A program made the position numbers and the translations under genes. Positions 9,874 through 22,445 of a DNA stretch of 64,000 nucleotides are shown here, in pieces (the stretch's first letter is position 1; every line of letters starts with the position of its first letter). The stretch spans positions 930,001-994,000 of the forward strand of contig JAIQDT010000001.1 of assembly GCA_021521415.1 (NCBI GenBank), read 5' to 3'. The notes beneath the pieces were generated by a model, which was not told the DNA's origin, searched no databases, and saw only the letters and a program-made list of their open reading frames with translations. This DNA comes from Bidens hawaiensis (taxonomy: Eukaryota; Streptophyta; Magnoliopsida; Asterales; Asteraceae).

Positions 9874-12352
9874 TGTCACACCCTCAAAATCCATTAACGG
9901 AGTTTTACCGCCAGAGGGTGTGAACTAACAGGATTAGAATCATTAGTTATAATCAAACACCATGTTTAAAGTTTTCAAACCAACAAGACATTAAGTCTTA
10001 AATAAAATGCGGAAGAGTAAATTGTAAACCAAAAAGTTTGCGCCACACAGTACGACTTAAAAACCCAAGTTATTAAGATAAAAATTAAAAGAAGTTTTCA
10101 AGCGATGGTGTTTAGCGAATGCATGTTCCTATACCGCGCGCCCGCCTCGGCTACCTGAGAATAACATACTAAAAGTATCAACACAGGGTTGGTGAGTTCA
10201 CAGGTTTATATAAATAAAGTGTTTGTGTTTGCGTTTGCGTTACCAGATAGTGTTAAGTCAATTATATCAATAGGTAGCTAACCTATCAAGCATGTATTAC
10301 TAAGTGTTCGACACCGAAGCTGACTTTTTATCAATTTCCTTGCCACCATGTCAACCACGACCATGGTAATGTGTTAGCAAAGATTACACCCACTCAACCT
10401 ACAGTCGAGTTTAGAGTAGGGTGGGGTTTGTCAAACCCAGTAGTACTACTCAACATCGACTCGCTATTATCCAAATATTAACCGGTTCGATGTTATGAAG
10501 GACTTTAGTTGGTTTGTTTGCCACTTAGCCTTACAAGTGATATATAAAAACTAACAAAATCTACAGCGTTGGAGTATGTTATCTCCCCCAAATAAAAGCT
10601 TTTAAAAAGAGTAAAAGGGGACGTGAAACTCACTGTTTGCGAAGATAACCAAAAAGATCCGAGAAAAGTGTGCGTCATAGAAAATCCTCACTAGTGTTCT
10701 AAAAACAAAAACGAGATTTTCTAAGTATTGAACTACGAGTGAATCCCTAGACTCGACACATACAACTTATGCATGAGATGTGTTTCGTGTTTCGTTTGTG
10801 AAATAAGTGCGACTTGACAAACACGTTGGTGATACGTACGTGTGTGAACAACTACTTAAGTGTCAAGTATTAACATCGTTCATTACTAGCAAATATCCCC
10901 CACAAGGGAAATTTGGTCAAAACATGGCAAATATCAATCAGCTATGCACTTTTCATGATAATTCAAGTAATTTAGCAGCTAAATTGTCCAGACAGATTTT
11001 CACTCCAAGATTACTCTATTTGATAAATAATACCATGTCAAATAAATCACCAAAAATCATCACAGAAGAACACGTGAGTTAGGTTTCTAAAAATATTTTT
11101 ATTATATTTTTATCGTATACGGTTTTATCACAATTATCAAAATATAACAGCAAACACACAACAATCATTATCATGCGCAACAGAAAGTTATTTATTATTC
11201 CCGTTAAATGACAAATCAAATTAATGCAAGACCAATTGGGTTAAAATATTAACTTGCAGAAGTGGAACCAACCTATTTTTTCTTGTCGTTTATGAGATAT
11301 CTCAGTCGCAAAACAGCTTACCAGAAGGCTTCCCGAATCAGACTTGCACAACAGATTTGTAAAATAATAAAAACAAACTTTTACATATCCAAAATTTACA
11401 AAATCGGACTTTTCAGACACTAGACTCGACGTAGTATATTATAGAATCAAGAATCACATCAGAAAATGTAATTAACATCGAGTTACAGTCATTTAAACAT
11501 GAATTCCATAATCTGTCCAGCATCAGTTTTCATCAAAACTCAATATACAAATAACCTATGAACTATAACTCATATATACAACCCTCTAGATGCATAATTC
11601 ACCAACCATGCATCTCAATTTCACTTTACACACACAATTAGGGTTTTACTTCAAAGTTCAATTTCAAGAAACATGTAATTAACAATCAATAACAACATAA
11701 CTAGTTATCAATTCACTAGCAATCATCAACAAACACATAATTAAACCCTAACTCATCTTCAATCATCAATTTCAAGATTTTGGGTTTTGATTAACATGCT
11801 CAATATCATAATTAAATTATTAGAATAGCTAGAGGTGATGTTAATTACCTATCTAGAACCTTGAATCCTTCAAAACAAGCTTGAAAAAGAGATTGTATGT
11901 GTGTGTGTGTGGGCTAAGGTCGTAAAGAGAGGGAGCGGGGAAAAAAGATCAATCGTATGTGGGTGGGAGGGGGATTAGGGTTGTGTAATAACCTGATTAT
12001 AATATTAATATATTACACTTAACCCCCTAATCTTCTAGTTAATCAATTTCTAGCACAAGTTAGTTTATTTTCCACATGAATTAACATTATGCAAGTAAAC
12101 ACCAAGTAGCACATAAACGTAACACATAATTATCAACTTCTTTATGATACTTATAGTTTGTTCACCAACGGTTTGAGTCAACTCGTGTGTGTTTCGGTGA
12201 AATTCCAAAAGACTACTTTTGTAGTGATTGCCATGCGTCATTTAAAACCCTAATTTAAATGTAATGAGATATGCGTTACAGTTCGTGTGATATTAAGTTT
12301 GAATTAACGGCGTTCAGTTAACGGAGTTAACCTGAAATTGACGAGTGTCACA
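9874..12352 (-). repeat. 3' LTR of the minus-strand Tekay-like element
   Basis: On the plus strand it starts TGTCACACCCTC and ends GAGTGTCACA. It pairs with 17754-20242 over its whole length with scattered substitutions and a few short indels. A GT-dinucleotide run and the stretch near 11890-11960 correspond to the transcribed leader region of this family. The ORF at 10807-11082 lies inside the LTR and is not considered a gene. Confidence 0.93.
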
Positions 12353-12480
12353 TCATTCCCATGTTGAAAGAATTTTCGTCCCGAAAATTTGAGTCAAGTC
12401 GCGATGGGTGTCTGAAAAAGGCAAAAATTTTCAGTTTGTCATATCATCCCCTGGTAGAAAGAAATTTCGTCCCGAAATTT
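12353..12480 (-). other. PPT region with duplicated hairpin motif
   Basis: Between the pol stop and the 3' LTR the sequence is an imperfect tandem duplication (about 12353-12400 and 12444-12485). Each copy carries a perfect inverted repeat with a 3-base loop: AAATTTCG-TCC-CGAAATTT at 12462-12480 and AATTTTCG-TCC-CGAAAATT at 12371-12389. The copy next to the LTR serves as the PPT side. The motif recurs after pol in the element at 36568-46570. Confidence 0.7.
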
Positions 12481-12483
12481 AAT

Positions 12484-15252
12484 TCATACCTCCGGTGATT
12501 TCTGAAGGTTTGTCGACTTTTGCGGTTTTCGGTATTTGGTCAACCCTTCAAAAAGGTGAGCATACTTTTTCATCATTTGATCCTCGCGTTCCCACGTGAA
12601 CTCTGGTCCACGTCTCGAGTTCCAACGTACTTTAACGATGGGATTTTGCTGTGTTTGAGTGTTTTGGTTTCCCAATCCAACACTTCGACTGGTTCTTCGA
12701 TGAAGCGTAGCTGTTCATCAACTTGCAATTCGCCCAAAGTAACTGCTTGTGTTTCGTCAGAAAGGCATGTCTTCAAGTTGGATACATGGAAAACGTTATG
12801 TATGCCACTGAGTTCTATTGGTAAATCCAATCGGTATGCTACCAGACCAACGCGTTCAGTTATCCGGTATGGGCCAACGTATCGTGGGTTGAGTTTGTTT
12901 TGCTTTCCAAAGCGAACTACACCTTTCCAAGGTGAGACTTTCAGCAAAACCTTGTCATCCACTTGGAATTCCAGAGGTTTTCGGCGCTTGTCGGCGTAAC
13001 TCTTTTGGCGATCTCGGGCTGCTGCCATGCGATTTCGGATTTGGACAATCTTTTCTGAGGTTTCGAGTATTAGTTCGGGATCAGTGATTTGGCTATCAGC
13101 CACTTCTGCCCAGCAAAGAGGTGATCGACACCTTCGTCCGTACAACGCTTCAAACGGCGCTGCTTTAATGCTTGCGTGGTAGCTGTATTATACGAAAACT
13201 CAACCAAGGGCAAGTGGGGTTCCCAACTCTTTCCGAAATCCAATACGCATGCACGCAACATGTCTTCCAAAGTTTGAATGGTGCGTTCGCTTTGCCCATC
13301 CGTTTGAGGATGGTATGCTGTGCTCATATCGAGGTGGGTGCCTAGTGCGTTCTGTAGTGACTTCCATAAGTGCGAAGTGAAACGGGAATTTCAATCAGAT
13401 ATGATTGAGACAGCCACTCCGTGTCCAGACACTACTTCTTTCATATAGATGCGACTCATTCTTTCCATTTTTTCTGATTCCTTGATCGCTAAGAAATGCA
13501 CAGACTTAGTCAACCGGTCAACGATCACCCAGATGGTATCGCATCCCGTCGGTGTTTTGGGTAATCCCGTGATGAAATACATGTAAATGTGTTCCCATTT
13601 CCATGTTGGGAGTTCCGGTTGCTATAGCAGACTAGATGGTTTCAGATATTCCATTTTGACTCTTGCACAAGTCAAGCATTTGCTCACGTAGGTGGCAATG
13701 TCGGCTTTCATGTTTGGCCACCAGTAAAGTGCCTTTAGGTCATGGTATATTTTATCTGAGCCAGGGTGAATGGAATATCGGGACTTGTGTGCTTCGTCCA
13801 TCACTAGATTTCTAAAGTCTCCGTATCGAGGGACCCAAATCTGGTTTTTGAAATATCGGTCCCCGTCCGATTTGGTTTCAAGCTGCTTGTCCATGCCCCG
13901 CATGAGTTCTGATGGGAGGTTATCGTCTTTCAACGCTTCGAGTTGAGCATCACGAATCTGATCAGGTAAGTTGGCGTGAATCGTGAGTTGTAATGCTCGC
14001 ACCCGTCTAGGTTTATCGGTTTCTTTTCTGCTAAGAGCATCGGCCACTACATTGGCCTTGCCCGGTTGGTACTTGATCGCACAATCACAATCCTTAAGTA
14101 GCTCGACCCAACGACGATTTCGCATGTTCAACTCCTTTTGATCGTAGATATGTTGGAGCCTCTTGTGGTCGGTGTAAATGGTGAACTTGGTACCGTACAA
14201 GTAATGCCTCCATGTCTTAAGAGCAAACACCACAGCTCCGAGTTCCAAGTCATGGGTCGTGTAGTTCTTCTCGTGGATCCGTAGTTGTCGCGAGGCATAG
14301 GCTATAACCTTCTCGAGTTGCATTAACACGCAACCGAGACCCTGTATCGATGCGTCACAATGAACCTCAAAATTTTCCGTTCCCTCGGGGAGGGCTAGGA
14401 TAGGGGTGCTACAGAGTTTGGTTTTCAACAGTTGGAAAGCAGACTCCTGCGCGTCACCCCAATTGTACTTAGTACCCTTGTGTGTCAATGCGGTGAGGGG
14501 TTGAGCAATCTTTGAAAATCCCTCGATGAAACGTCGGTAGTAGCCAGCCAGTCCTAGCAATTGTCGCACCTCAGTCGGAGTCTTAGGTGCTTCGCAGTTT
14601 TTGATAGCCTCTACCTCGTCTGGGTCGACATGGATACCATTCTCATTGATCACATGCCCTAAGAAGTGAACCTCGCGAAGCCAAAATTCGCATTTCGAGA
14701 GTTTAGCGTACAGTTGTTCCTTCTTTAGCAATTCCAGGATTAACCTCAGGTGTTCTTCATGGTCGGTCTTGTTCTTGGAGTAGACGAGGATATCATCAAT
14801 GAAAACAATCACAAACTTGTCGAGGTACGCCTTGCATACTCTGTTCATGAGATCTATAAATACGGCTGGTGCGTTGGTTAAGCCAAAAGGCAAAAATGAA
14901 AACTCGTACTGACCGTACCGAGTTCTAAATGCCGTCTTTGAAATGTCTTATTCGCTCACTCTTAACTGATGGTAACCAGATCTCAGATCGATCTTCGAGT
15001 AGTAACTCGATCCTTGAAGCTGGTCGAAAAGATCATCAATTCGGGGTAGGGGACAACGGTTCTTGACCGTCACCTTGTTCAGCTCTCGGTAGTCGATGCA
15101 CATGCGAAAAGTCCTGTCTTTCTTTCTAACAAATAGGATAGGGGCTCCCCATGGTGATGAGCTAGGTCGGATGAAACCTTTATCCAACAAGTCTTGTAGT
15201 TGAGTGGACAACTCCTGAAGCTCGGCCGGTGCGAGCCGATACGTGGCTAGTG
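12484..15252 (-). pseudogene. Tekay-like pol: RT, RNase H, integrase, chromodomain (broken)
   Basis: The minus strand, from high to low coordinate, shows: RT with [27 protein letters not shown] (about 15211-14948), then [12 protein letters not shown] and the FIDD catalytic box (from 14893); RNase H with the DASIQGLG and TDHKRLQHI motifs; integrase zinc finger and the core around [25 protein letters not shown] with the third acidic residue; [17 protein letters not shown]; and a chromodomain-like [14 protein letters not shown] end. Nonsense codons interrupt it at about 14948 (GAA-type codon to TAA), 13622 (CAG to TAG) and 13391 (CGA to TGA). Single-base frameshifts occur near 13170 and near 12655. 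A frame change also occurs near 15250 at the protease-RT junction. It cannot make a functional polyprotein. Confidence 0.92.
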
Positions 15253-16880
15253 CTATGGGTGCTGCACCGGGGCTAAATCGATTTGGAACTCGACTTGTCG
15301 AATAGGTGGGGGTCCAGGAAAATCCTCCGGGAAGACTTCCGGAAAAACTCGCACAATCGGTATGTCTTCGATTCGCTTCTCCTCTGCGGGTTTCTCGATA
15401 ATATGAGCTAAAATCGCCGGATGACCCTTTCGTAAATATTTATGTGCCTTCACGAGTGTGATGACGCTTGTAGTCATGCCGTTCTTCTCGCCCTGTATCG
15501 AGATGATTTCGCCGAAAGGGGTAGTGATATGGACTATCTTGTCGTGACATATAATCTCAGCTCTATTCTCGGATAGCCAGTCCATGCCGACAACAACATC
15601 AAAACTACCAAGCGTAAAGGGTATGAGGTCGATATCGAAGGTATGACCCGACAGTTTCAACTTACATCCCACTAGTACATGAGTTGTTTCTATAGACTTA
15701 CCATCAGCTAATTCAATAGGAAACTTAGCATCTAACGGGGTTGGAGTTAAGTCTAAGAATCTACTAATGGCTTTCGATACAAAACTCCTATCAGCTCCAG
15801 TGTCAAACAAAACAGAAGCAAAACATTCGTTCACAGGGAACTTACTGGTAACCACGTTCGGATTGCTGCGGGCCTCGCCCGATCCAATGACGAAAGCTCT
15901 ACCTTTACTACCGTTTCCATTACTGTTAGTGCCTCCATTGCTTTCATTCAGCTTCAGTTTTGGACAATCTTTCCTGAAATGACCCTCCTGACAACACTCA
16001 AAGCACCCTTTCGTTGTTGCAGGCTGTTTAGGAGCACCCTTAGCCGCTAGGTCTCCCCTACAGTCCATTGCCTGATGACCCAATTTACCGCATCGCAAAA
16101 ACTTGATACGATCGCATGGGCCAGCATGGTGATAGTTGCACTTGTTGCATTTTGGTTACTTTCCGGCATAGCCACTCGAACCCTGTCCGCCACCGTTGTT
16201 GTTATTGTTGGAACCTGATTATTAAAGTTCCGAGCGAGTTCGGGTTTACGGTGATGTTGTTGCTGTGGAGGGATCGATGATGAGGACCTGGTGTTGTCAG
16301 ATTTCCTCTTTCCATTCCCAGAATTGTTGTTGATGTTGTCATTGCTTATGGTTTTAGAGGTGGAACCTCTAGGCGGTAACGCACCTTGTGCTACTGCTTG
16401 ATCCGTCAGCTTGTGGGCTATTCGGATCGTTTGTTGAATAGTAGTTGGTTTAGAAGACGTCACCATACCCTGAATCTAGGGTACCAAACCATTGATATAC
16501 ATCTCGATTCTCTTACTTGGCGGATCTACCATCCGCGGGCACATCACTGCTAGCTCGTGAGAACGGGTGGTGTAGGCTTCAATCTCAGAACCCACAATCT
16601 TTAACGCCAAAAATTCCGACTCCAACATCGCGATTTCCTCTCTAGGACAATACTCTTCCCGCATCATGTTCTTGAATTCCTCCCAGTTCATAGTGTTTGC
16701 CAATTCCAACTCAAGAATTTGCACATTAGAGTTCCACCAGGTGAGGGCTGAATCTTGCAGTGTTCAAGCAGCAAACTTGACTCTGCTGGCTGGTGAATAG
16801 TTGCACATCTCAAAGGCTGACTCTACCTTCTCGGCCCAACGCAGGAAAACTATGGCTCCCTCAGTGCTCTTAAACTAATT
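15253..16880 (-). pseudogene. Tekay-like gag and protease (broken, N-terminus deleted)
   Basis: Gag homology begins at the TFKSTEGAI position near 16880 and runs through WWNSNVQILELELANTMNWEEFKNMM and CPREE (16724-16476), a polar Asn/Ser-rich linker (16466-16047), then zinc knuckles and the protease LFDTGADRSFVS (16098-15253). Stops or frame changes occur near 16770, 16476 and 16100. The first knuckle has lost its leading cysteine (KFLRCGK), and the second reads CFECCQEGHFRKDC. Compared with the copy at 58733, the first 55 or so gag codons are missing because a deletion joined the upstream extra ORF to gag. Confidence 0.88.
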
Positions 16881-16883
16881 GGG

Positions 16884-17556
16884 TTGTCACCGTCTGAGGA
16901 CACGTCCGAGTGTGCGTCCTCCTCAGCCGGCTCCTCCTATGGATCTTCCTCAGGATCCTCTTCAGGATCTTCCTCCGGTTCTGCTGCATTCGGAGCAATT
17001 TGCGCCTCTAGTGTCTCACAACGAGCTAGAGCTACTACTGCAAGGCTTCTTGCTTTCCAAACTTCGTTCTACAAGTCTATCACTTCTGATTGCATCTTGA
17101 TCACTAGCTTCATTAGCTGAACATGAGCATCCTGAACTTCCTTCATGGCTTCAGTCAGGTAGGAAATTCTTTTCCTAGCCTCAGCTCCATCCCCTATCAA
17201 TCCAGTAACACTCGCTCTCGTCGAGTGCATAATGTCGACTTCACGATCCAAACAGGGGCGAGATCTGCGAAAGCGCGCTCCATTGGTTGGGTTAGGGGTG
17301 GTAGTGTGTTGAAGGACATAGGACAGCCCGGGAGAGGTAGTGGTGGAACTTGCTCACGGTAGACAAGCCGCTCGATCAGACATAGGCACCAACTCCTGTT
17401 ACCGTTGTCCTCGTACATGTCTACAGATGGGCGGTGCCTCTTCGGTGCGGGGGCTGCTAGTGTTGGGACTACTCAAGGTGGTGATGGGTTGGGTAGCCGC
17501 GGTTCCTTTCCTGGGGTGTGGGACACCGGGTCGGATGATGATGATGGCGTTGATAT
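16884..17556 (-). pseudogene. Extra ORF upstream of gag (acidic coiled-coil protein), decayed
   Basis: In minus-strand translation this matches the 254-residue ORF at 57725-58489: an STP-SSSSSDP start, GKEPRLP, APAPKRHRPS, RLVYREQVPPLP, NTLPPLTQP, a helical part with MHSTRASVTGLI and MKEVQDAHVQLMKL, then an acidic Glu/Asp/Pro-rich tail. The expected ATG is ATA (17554-17556), one CGA-type codon is TGA, and frames change near 17230 and 17065. The tail is joined by deletion to gag near 16880. The function is unknown. Homology between two diverged copies shows that the ORF belongs to the family. Confidence 0.8.
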
Positions 17557-17737
17557 CCATATAGGATAAGTCGTGTATGGTTTACGCGCGTATGAGTGAA
17601 TGAGGTAAAGAGATAAAGAAATAAGTAACTAATGTATGTCATGTCTATATACTTATATGCGATACGTAAGATCATAACTAATGGGTCGTTGTGGTTATAG
17701 TCTAGTATGCATGCAATTCTAGTTCGCTATAACCAAT

Positions 17738-17750
17738 GGCTTTGATACCA
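17738..17750 (-). promoter_or_regulatory. Primer binding site, initiator tRNA-Met type
   Basis: Minus-strand TGGTATCAAAGCC lies 3 bases inside the 5' LTR end. It matches the usual TGGTATCAGAGCC plant Met-tRNA PBS with one mismatch, and the same motif primes the elements at 38519 and 57553. Confidence 0.85.
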
Positions 17751-17753
17751 ATT

Positions 17754-20242
17754 TGTCACACCCTCAAAATCCATTAACGGAGTTTTACCTTCAGAGGGTG
17801 TGAACTAACAGGATCAGAATCATTAGTTATAATCAAACACCATGTTTAAAATTTTCAAACCAACAAGACATTAAGTCTTAAACAAAATGCGGAAGCGTAA
17901 ATTGTAAACCAAAAAGTTTGCGCCACACAGGACGACTTAAAAACCCAAGTTATTAAGATAAAAATTAAAAGAAGTGTTCAAGCGATGGTGTTTAGCAGAT
18001 GCATATTCCTATACCGCACGCCCGCCTCGGCTACCTGAGAATAACATACTAAAAGTGTCAACACAGGGTTGGTGAGTTCACAGGTTTATATAAATAAAGT
18101 GTTTGCGTTTGCGTTACTAGATAGTGTTAAGTCAATTATATTTCAATAGGTAGCTAACCTATCAAGCATGTATTACTAAGTGTTCGACACCGAAGCTGAC
18201 TGTTTATCAATTGCCTTGCCACCATGTCAACCACGACCATGGTAATGTGTTAGCCAAGATTACACCCACTCAACCTACCGTCGAGTTTAGAGTTGGGTGG
18301 GGTTTGTCAAACCCAGTAGTACTACTCAACAGTGACACGCTATTATCCAAATATTAACCGGTTCGATGTTATAAAGGACTTTAGTTGGTTTGTTTGCCAC
18401 TTAGCCTTACAAGTGATATATAAAAACTACCAAAATCTACAGCATTGGAGTATATTATCTCCCCCAAATAAAAGCTTTTAAAAAGGGTAAAAGGGGACGT
18501 GAAACTCACTGTTTGCGAAGATAACCAAAAAGATCCGAGAAAAGTGTGCGTCACAGAAAATCCTCACTAGTGTTCTAAAAACAAAAACGAGATTTTCTAA
18601 GTATTGAACTACGAGTGAGTCCCTAGACTCGACACATACAACTTATGCATGAGATGCGTTTCGTGTTTCGTTTGTGAAATATGTGCGACTTGACAAACAC
18701 GTTGGTGATATGTTACGTGTGTGAACAACTACTTAAGTGTCAAGTATTAACATCGTTCATTACTAGCAAATATCCCCCACAAGGGCAATTTGGTCAAATC
18801 ATGGCAAACATCGATCAGCTATGCACTTTTCATGATAATTCAAGTAATTCAGCAGCTAAATTGTCCAGGCAGATTTTCACTCCAAGATTACTCTATTTGA
18901 TAAATACTAACATGTCAAATAAATCACCAAAAATCATCACAGAAGGAAACGTGAGTTAGGTTTCTAAAAATATTTTTATTATATTTTTATCGTATACGGT
19001 TTTATCACAATTATCAAAATATAACAGCAAACACACAGTAATCATTATCATGCGCAACAGAAAGTTATTTATTATTCCCGTTAAATGACAAATCAAATTA
19101 ATGCAAGACCAATTGGGTTAGATTCCTAACTCAAAATATTAATTTGCAGAAGTGGAACCAACCCATTTTTTCTTGTCGTTTATGAGATATCTCAGTCGCA
19201 AAACAGCTTACCAGAAGGCTTCCCGAATCAGACTTGCACAACAGATTTGTAAAATAATAAAAACAAACTTTTACACGTCCAAAATTTACAAACTCGGACT
19301 TTTCAGAAACTAGACTCGACGTAGTATATTATAGAATCAACAATCACATCAAAACATGTAATTAACATCGAGTTACAGTCATTTAAACACGAATTCCATA
19401 ATCTGTCCAGCATCAGTTTTCATCAAAACTTAACATACAAATAACCTATGAACTATAACTCATACATACAACCCTCTAGATGCTTAATTCACCAACCATG
19501 CATCTCAATTTCACTTTACACGAACAATTAGGGTTTTACTTCAAAGTTCAATTTCAAGAAACATGTAATTAACAATCAATAACAACATAACTAGTTATCA
19601 ATTCACTAGCAATCATCAACAAACACATAATTAAACCCTAACTCATCTTCAATCATCAATTTCAAGATTTTGGGTTTTGATTAACATGCTCAATATCATA
19701 ATTAAATTATTAGAATAGCTAGAGGTGATGTTAATTACCTATCTAGAACCTTGAATCCTTCAAAACAAGCTTGACAAAGAGATTGTATGTGTGTGTGTGT
19801 GGGCTACGGTCGCCAAGAGAGGGAGGGGGAAAAAAGATCGATCGTATGTGGGTGGGAGGGGGATTAGGGTTGTGTAATAACCTGATTATAATATTAATAT
19901 ATTACACTTAACCCCCTAATCTTCTAGTTAATCAATTTCTAGCACAAGTTAGTTTATTTTCCACATGAATTAACATTATGCAAGTAAACACCAAGTAGCA
20001 CATAAACGTAACACATAATTATCAACTTCTTTATGATACTTATCGTTTGTTCACCAACGGTTTGAGTCGACTCGTGTGTGTTTCGGTGAAATTCCGAAAG
20101 ACTACTTGTGTAGTGATTGCCATGCGTCATTTAAAACCCTACTTTAAATGTAATGAGATATGCGTTACAGTTCGTGTGATATTAAGTTTAAATTAACGGA
20201 ATTCAGATTAACGGAGTTAACCTGAAATTAACGAGTGTCACA
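17754..20242 (-). repeat. 5' LTR of the minus-strand Tekay-like element
   Basis: Partner of 9874-12352. It is followed on the right by the TSD AATAA (20243-20247). The minus-strand LTR starts TGTGACACTCGT and ends GGGTGTGACA. As the upstream LTR it would hold the element's promoter, but I could not pin a clear TATA box in this copy. Confidence 0.93.
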
Positions 20243-20247
20243 AATAA

Positions 20248-20891
20248 TCTGAATACGAAATCGTATTCAACATTACAACTATAATACTAGCCCTGATTTT
20301 GATTTACTTGTTTGGTTATATATAATCATGAAAAACGATCATCGTCCTCTAACATTTGGTTATATACATTATATACTAACCCTAATTTTGATTTAAAGAA
20401 GCGTTTAACTAAATACATATAAGGTTTTTTTTTTCCTTAACAAAGAATTAACAAGACCTGTTTCTGCATAATCTAAACAAAGTTCTTGAAATTTTTATGA
20501 CTTAGGATAATGTAATTTTTGATTTTTTGATTGAAAACAATTGTGTTTCACGATTTAGGTTATTTATTTATTTTATTTATTTTTCTTTAGGTTTTTGTGA
20601 CTTATGTTGCTAGCAATTTAGTTTCTTTTAGTTAAATTACAATTTTTACCTAATCAAGTCCAAGGATCAGCTATACAAATTAGGAGATTATTTGATCGGG
20701 GTTGTTATTATTTTTGTTCAGTTTGAATTCTTATACATGCTAATTCTGTTTTCAAATGATTATATATATGCCAAGCAAAGGATTTCACCTATAAATAGTT
20801 ATAACTTTTAATAAAACAATCATTAGCTTGGTTTAGTGGTAAATGTTTTCTAACAATCAAATAGTTATGAGTTCTAGTCTCACTCGAAATC
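20248..20891. other. AT-rich spacer, no gene seen
   Basis: Between the Ty3 TSD and the Tourist-like MITE no ORF, RNA gene or terminal repeat is recognisable. Confidence 0.55.
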
Positions 20892-20894
20892 TAA

Positions 20895-22206
20895 GGGCGT
20901 GTTCGTTTCACAGAATGGAATGGAATTGGAATTGGAATTTGCATAGGATTTGGAATTAGAAGGAATTGGATTTGGAATTCAAACATTCCCATAGGAATTG
21001 GAATTGAAAGGAATTGAAATCCAATTCCATTTTTGATGTGTTCGTTTGACAAATGAATCGGAATTAGGGGTATTCAAAAAGCTCGTGGCTCGTGCCTCGC
21101 TCGAAACTCGCTCGAAAATAGCTCGGCTCGAAAAAGCTCGATTCTAAATGAGCTCGGCTCGACTCGGCTCGATTTTTGAACGAGTCGAGCTCGAGCCAGG
21201 GTCAGCTCGGCTCGTGGCTCGGTTTTGGCTCGACTCGTTAGCTAGGCTCGTTGGCTCGATTAGATTAAACCCTAAATTTTAATAACTATATATAATAATA
21301 TCATACTTATACATATATTATGTCACTCGATACCTAAAACCTTATAAAAGAATAACGAAAATAAAACATATAAAGTTCTAATTATTAATTTTTTATAATA
21401 TGTATGTTAAAATTATATTTTTGTCTTTTATATATCAAAATTTGTAAAATAAGATATTAAAAAATTAAAAAATAAAAAAATTCAAAAAAATTAAAGGAGA
21501 CTGGCTCGACGAGCTCGAGCTCGGCTCGAGCTTTAAACGAGCCGAGCTCGAGCTCGATTTTTCAGCTCGATAAAGAAAATGAGCCGAGCTCGAGCTAGCT
21601 CGATTAAGTTCGAGCTTGAGCACACTCTGGCTCGGCTAGACTCGGCTCGTTTACAGCCCTAATCGAAATTGAGTTTTTTTTCTTTCTTTTTTTTTTTTTT
21701 TTTTTTTTTTTTAACGAGGATAACGGCGGAAAAATTTAGTCTCTTTAGATTTTTTGTTTTTTATTTATATTTTGCGTTATAATTTTTTATTATTTTTTTG
21801 AATTTTTTAGTGGGTTTTCTATTAAGATCAAAAACCCCTCAAAAAAGTATTTAAAAATAATAATAAAAAAGTCATAAATCAAAATATAAATTAAAAACCA
21901 AAAAAGTAAAAAAGCTAAAATGTTTTATTCGTCGTCTTCGTTAGCACAAAAAAAAAACTAACTCGAGAAAAGATTCCAATGAATTCCTCCACATGTTGGG
22001 AGGATTTGAAATCCTTGTATTTTAAGGAATTTGAAGGAATTGAATTCCAATTCCAATTCCAATTCCAATTTCAATTCTTTGAACCGAACACATCAAAATG
22101 GAATTAAGATTCCAATTCCGATTCCAACGAAAAGAACACACCATGTCATGGAATTTTAATTCCAATTCCTTTGAATTCTCACGAATTCTGTGAAACGAAC
22201 ACGCCC
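20895..22206. mobile_element. Tourist-like (PIF/Harbinger) MITE, interrupted
   Basis: Perfect 22-bp terminal inverted repeats (20895-20916 and 22185-22206) begin GGGCGTGTTCGTTTCACAG and are flanked by TAA at 20892-20894 and 22207-22209. Subterminal GGAATT/AATTCC repeats and a second inverted pair (TGTGTTCG near 21042-21050, CGAACACATC near 22085-22094) make it a foldback element of roughly 0.7 kb. A 597-bp hAT-type MITE has been inserted at 21065. No coding potential. Confidence 0.9.
21065..21661. mobile_element. hAT-type MITE nested in the Tourist-like MITE
   Basis: The ends are TAGGGGTATTC and TTTACAGCCCTA (imperfect inverted repeat). The flanks are ATCGGAAT (21057-21064) and ATCGAAAT (21662-21669), an 8-bp duplication with one mismatch. 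The two arms are rich in CTCGGCTCGA/TCGAGCCGAG motifs in opposite orientation around an AT-rich centre, so the element can form a long hairpin. No coding capacity. Confidence 0.8.
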
Positions 22207-22209
22207 TAA

Positions 22210-22373
22210 GTGAAATGTGGAAAACAATTAGCTGCTCAAGAAAAGAAAAATGACTTATACGAAAATAGATATTAGTTAAGTTTATTTAAATTTAAAAAAT
22301 TTTTCGGCTCTTTTTTTATTTTTCTTACTTTTACAAATATTTAAAAAGGTTTTTTTTATGTCTATATATCGAC
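22210..22373. other. AT-rich spacer
   Basis: Short AT-rich stretch to the right of the MITE. It is the insertion flank of the non-LTR element's A-rich tail. Nothing else is seen. Confidence 0.5.
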
Positions 22374-22412
22374 AATTTTTTTATTTTTTTTTCTTTTTTT
22401 TTCTTTTTTTTT
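22374..22412 (-). other. A-rich 3' tail of the non-LTR element
   Basis: On the minus strand this is a run of A with single G interruptions, located just 3' of the last ORF and its short 3' UTR, as expected for target-primed reverse transcription. Confidence 0.65.
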
Positions 22413-22445
22413 CAACTTTACCATTTCATGGTAGAAACATAGATA

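Larger units (their letters stand above)
9874..20242 (-). mobile_element. Ty3 chromovirus (Tekay/Del-like), complete structure, decayed
   Basis: Two LTRs of about 2.48 kb (9874-12352 and 17754-20242) in the same orientation bound a minus-strand internal region. The flanking 5-bp TSD is AATAA on both sides (9869-9873, 20243-20247). The minus-strand order is 5' LTR, PBS, extra ORF, gag, protease, RT, RNase H, integrase, chromodomain-like tail, PPT, 3' LTR. Integrase after RT and the [12 protein letters not shown] chromodomain identify a chromovirus. It is the same family as the truncated element at 54828-61362. Several stops and frameshifts make it non-autonomous. Confidence 0.94.

Noticed and set aside
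10807..11082. ORF of 91 codons, repeated at 18681-18959 with high similarity
   Set aside because: Both lie at the same position inside the two LTRs of one element, so similarity reflects LTR duplication, not protein selection. No domain seen.
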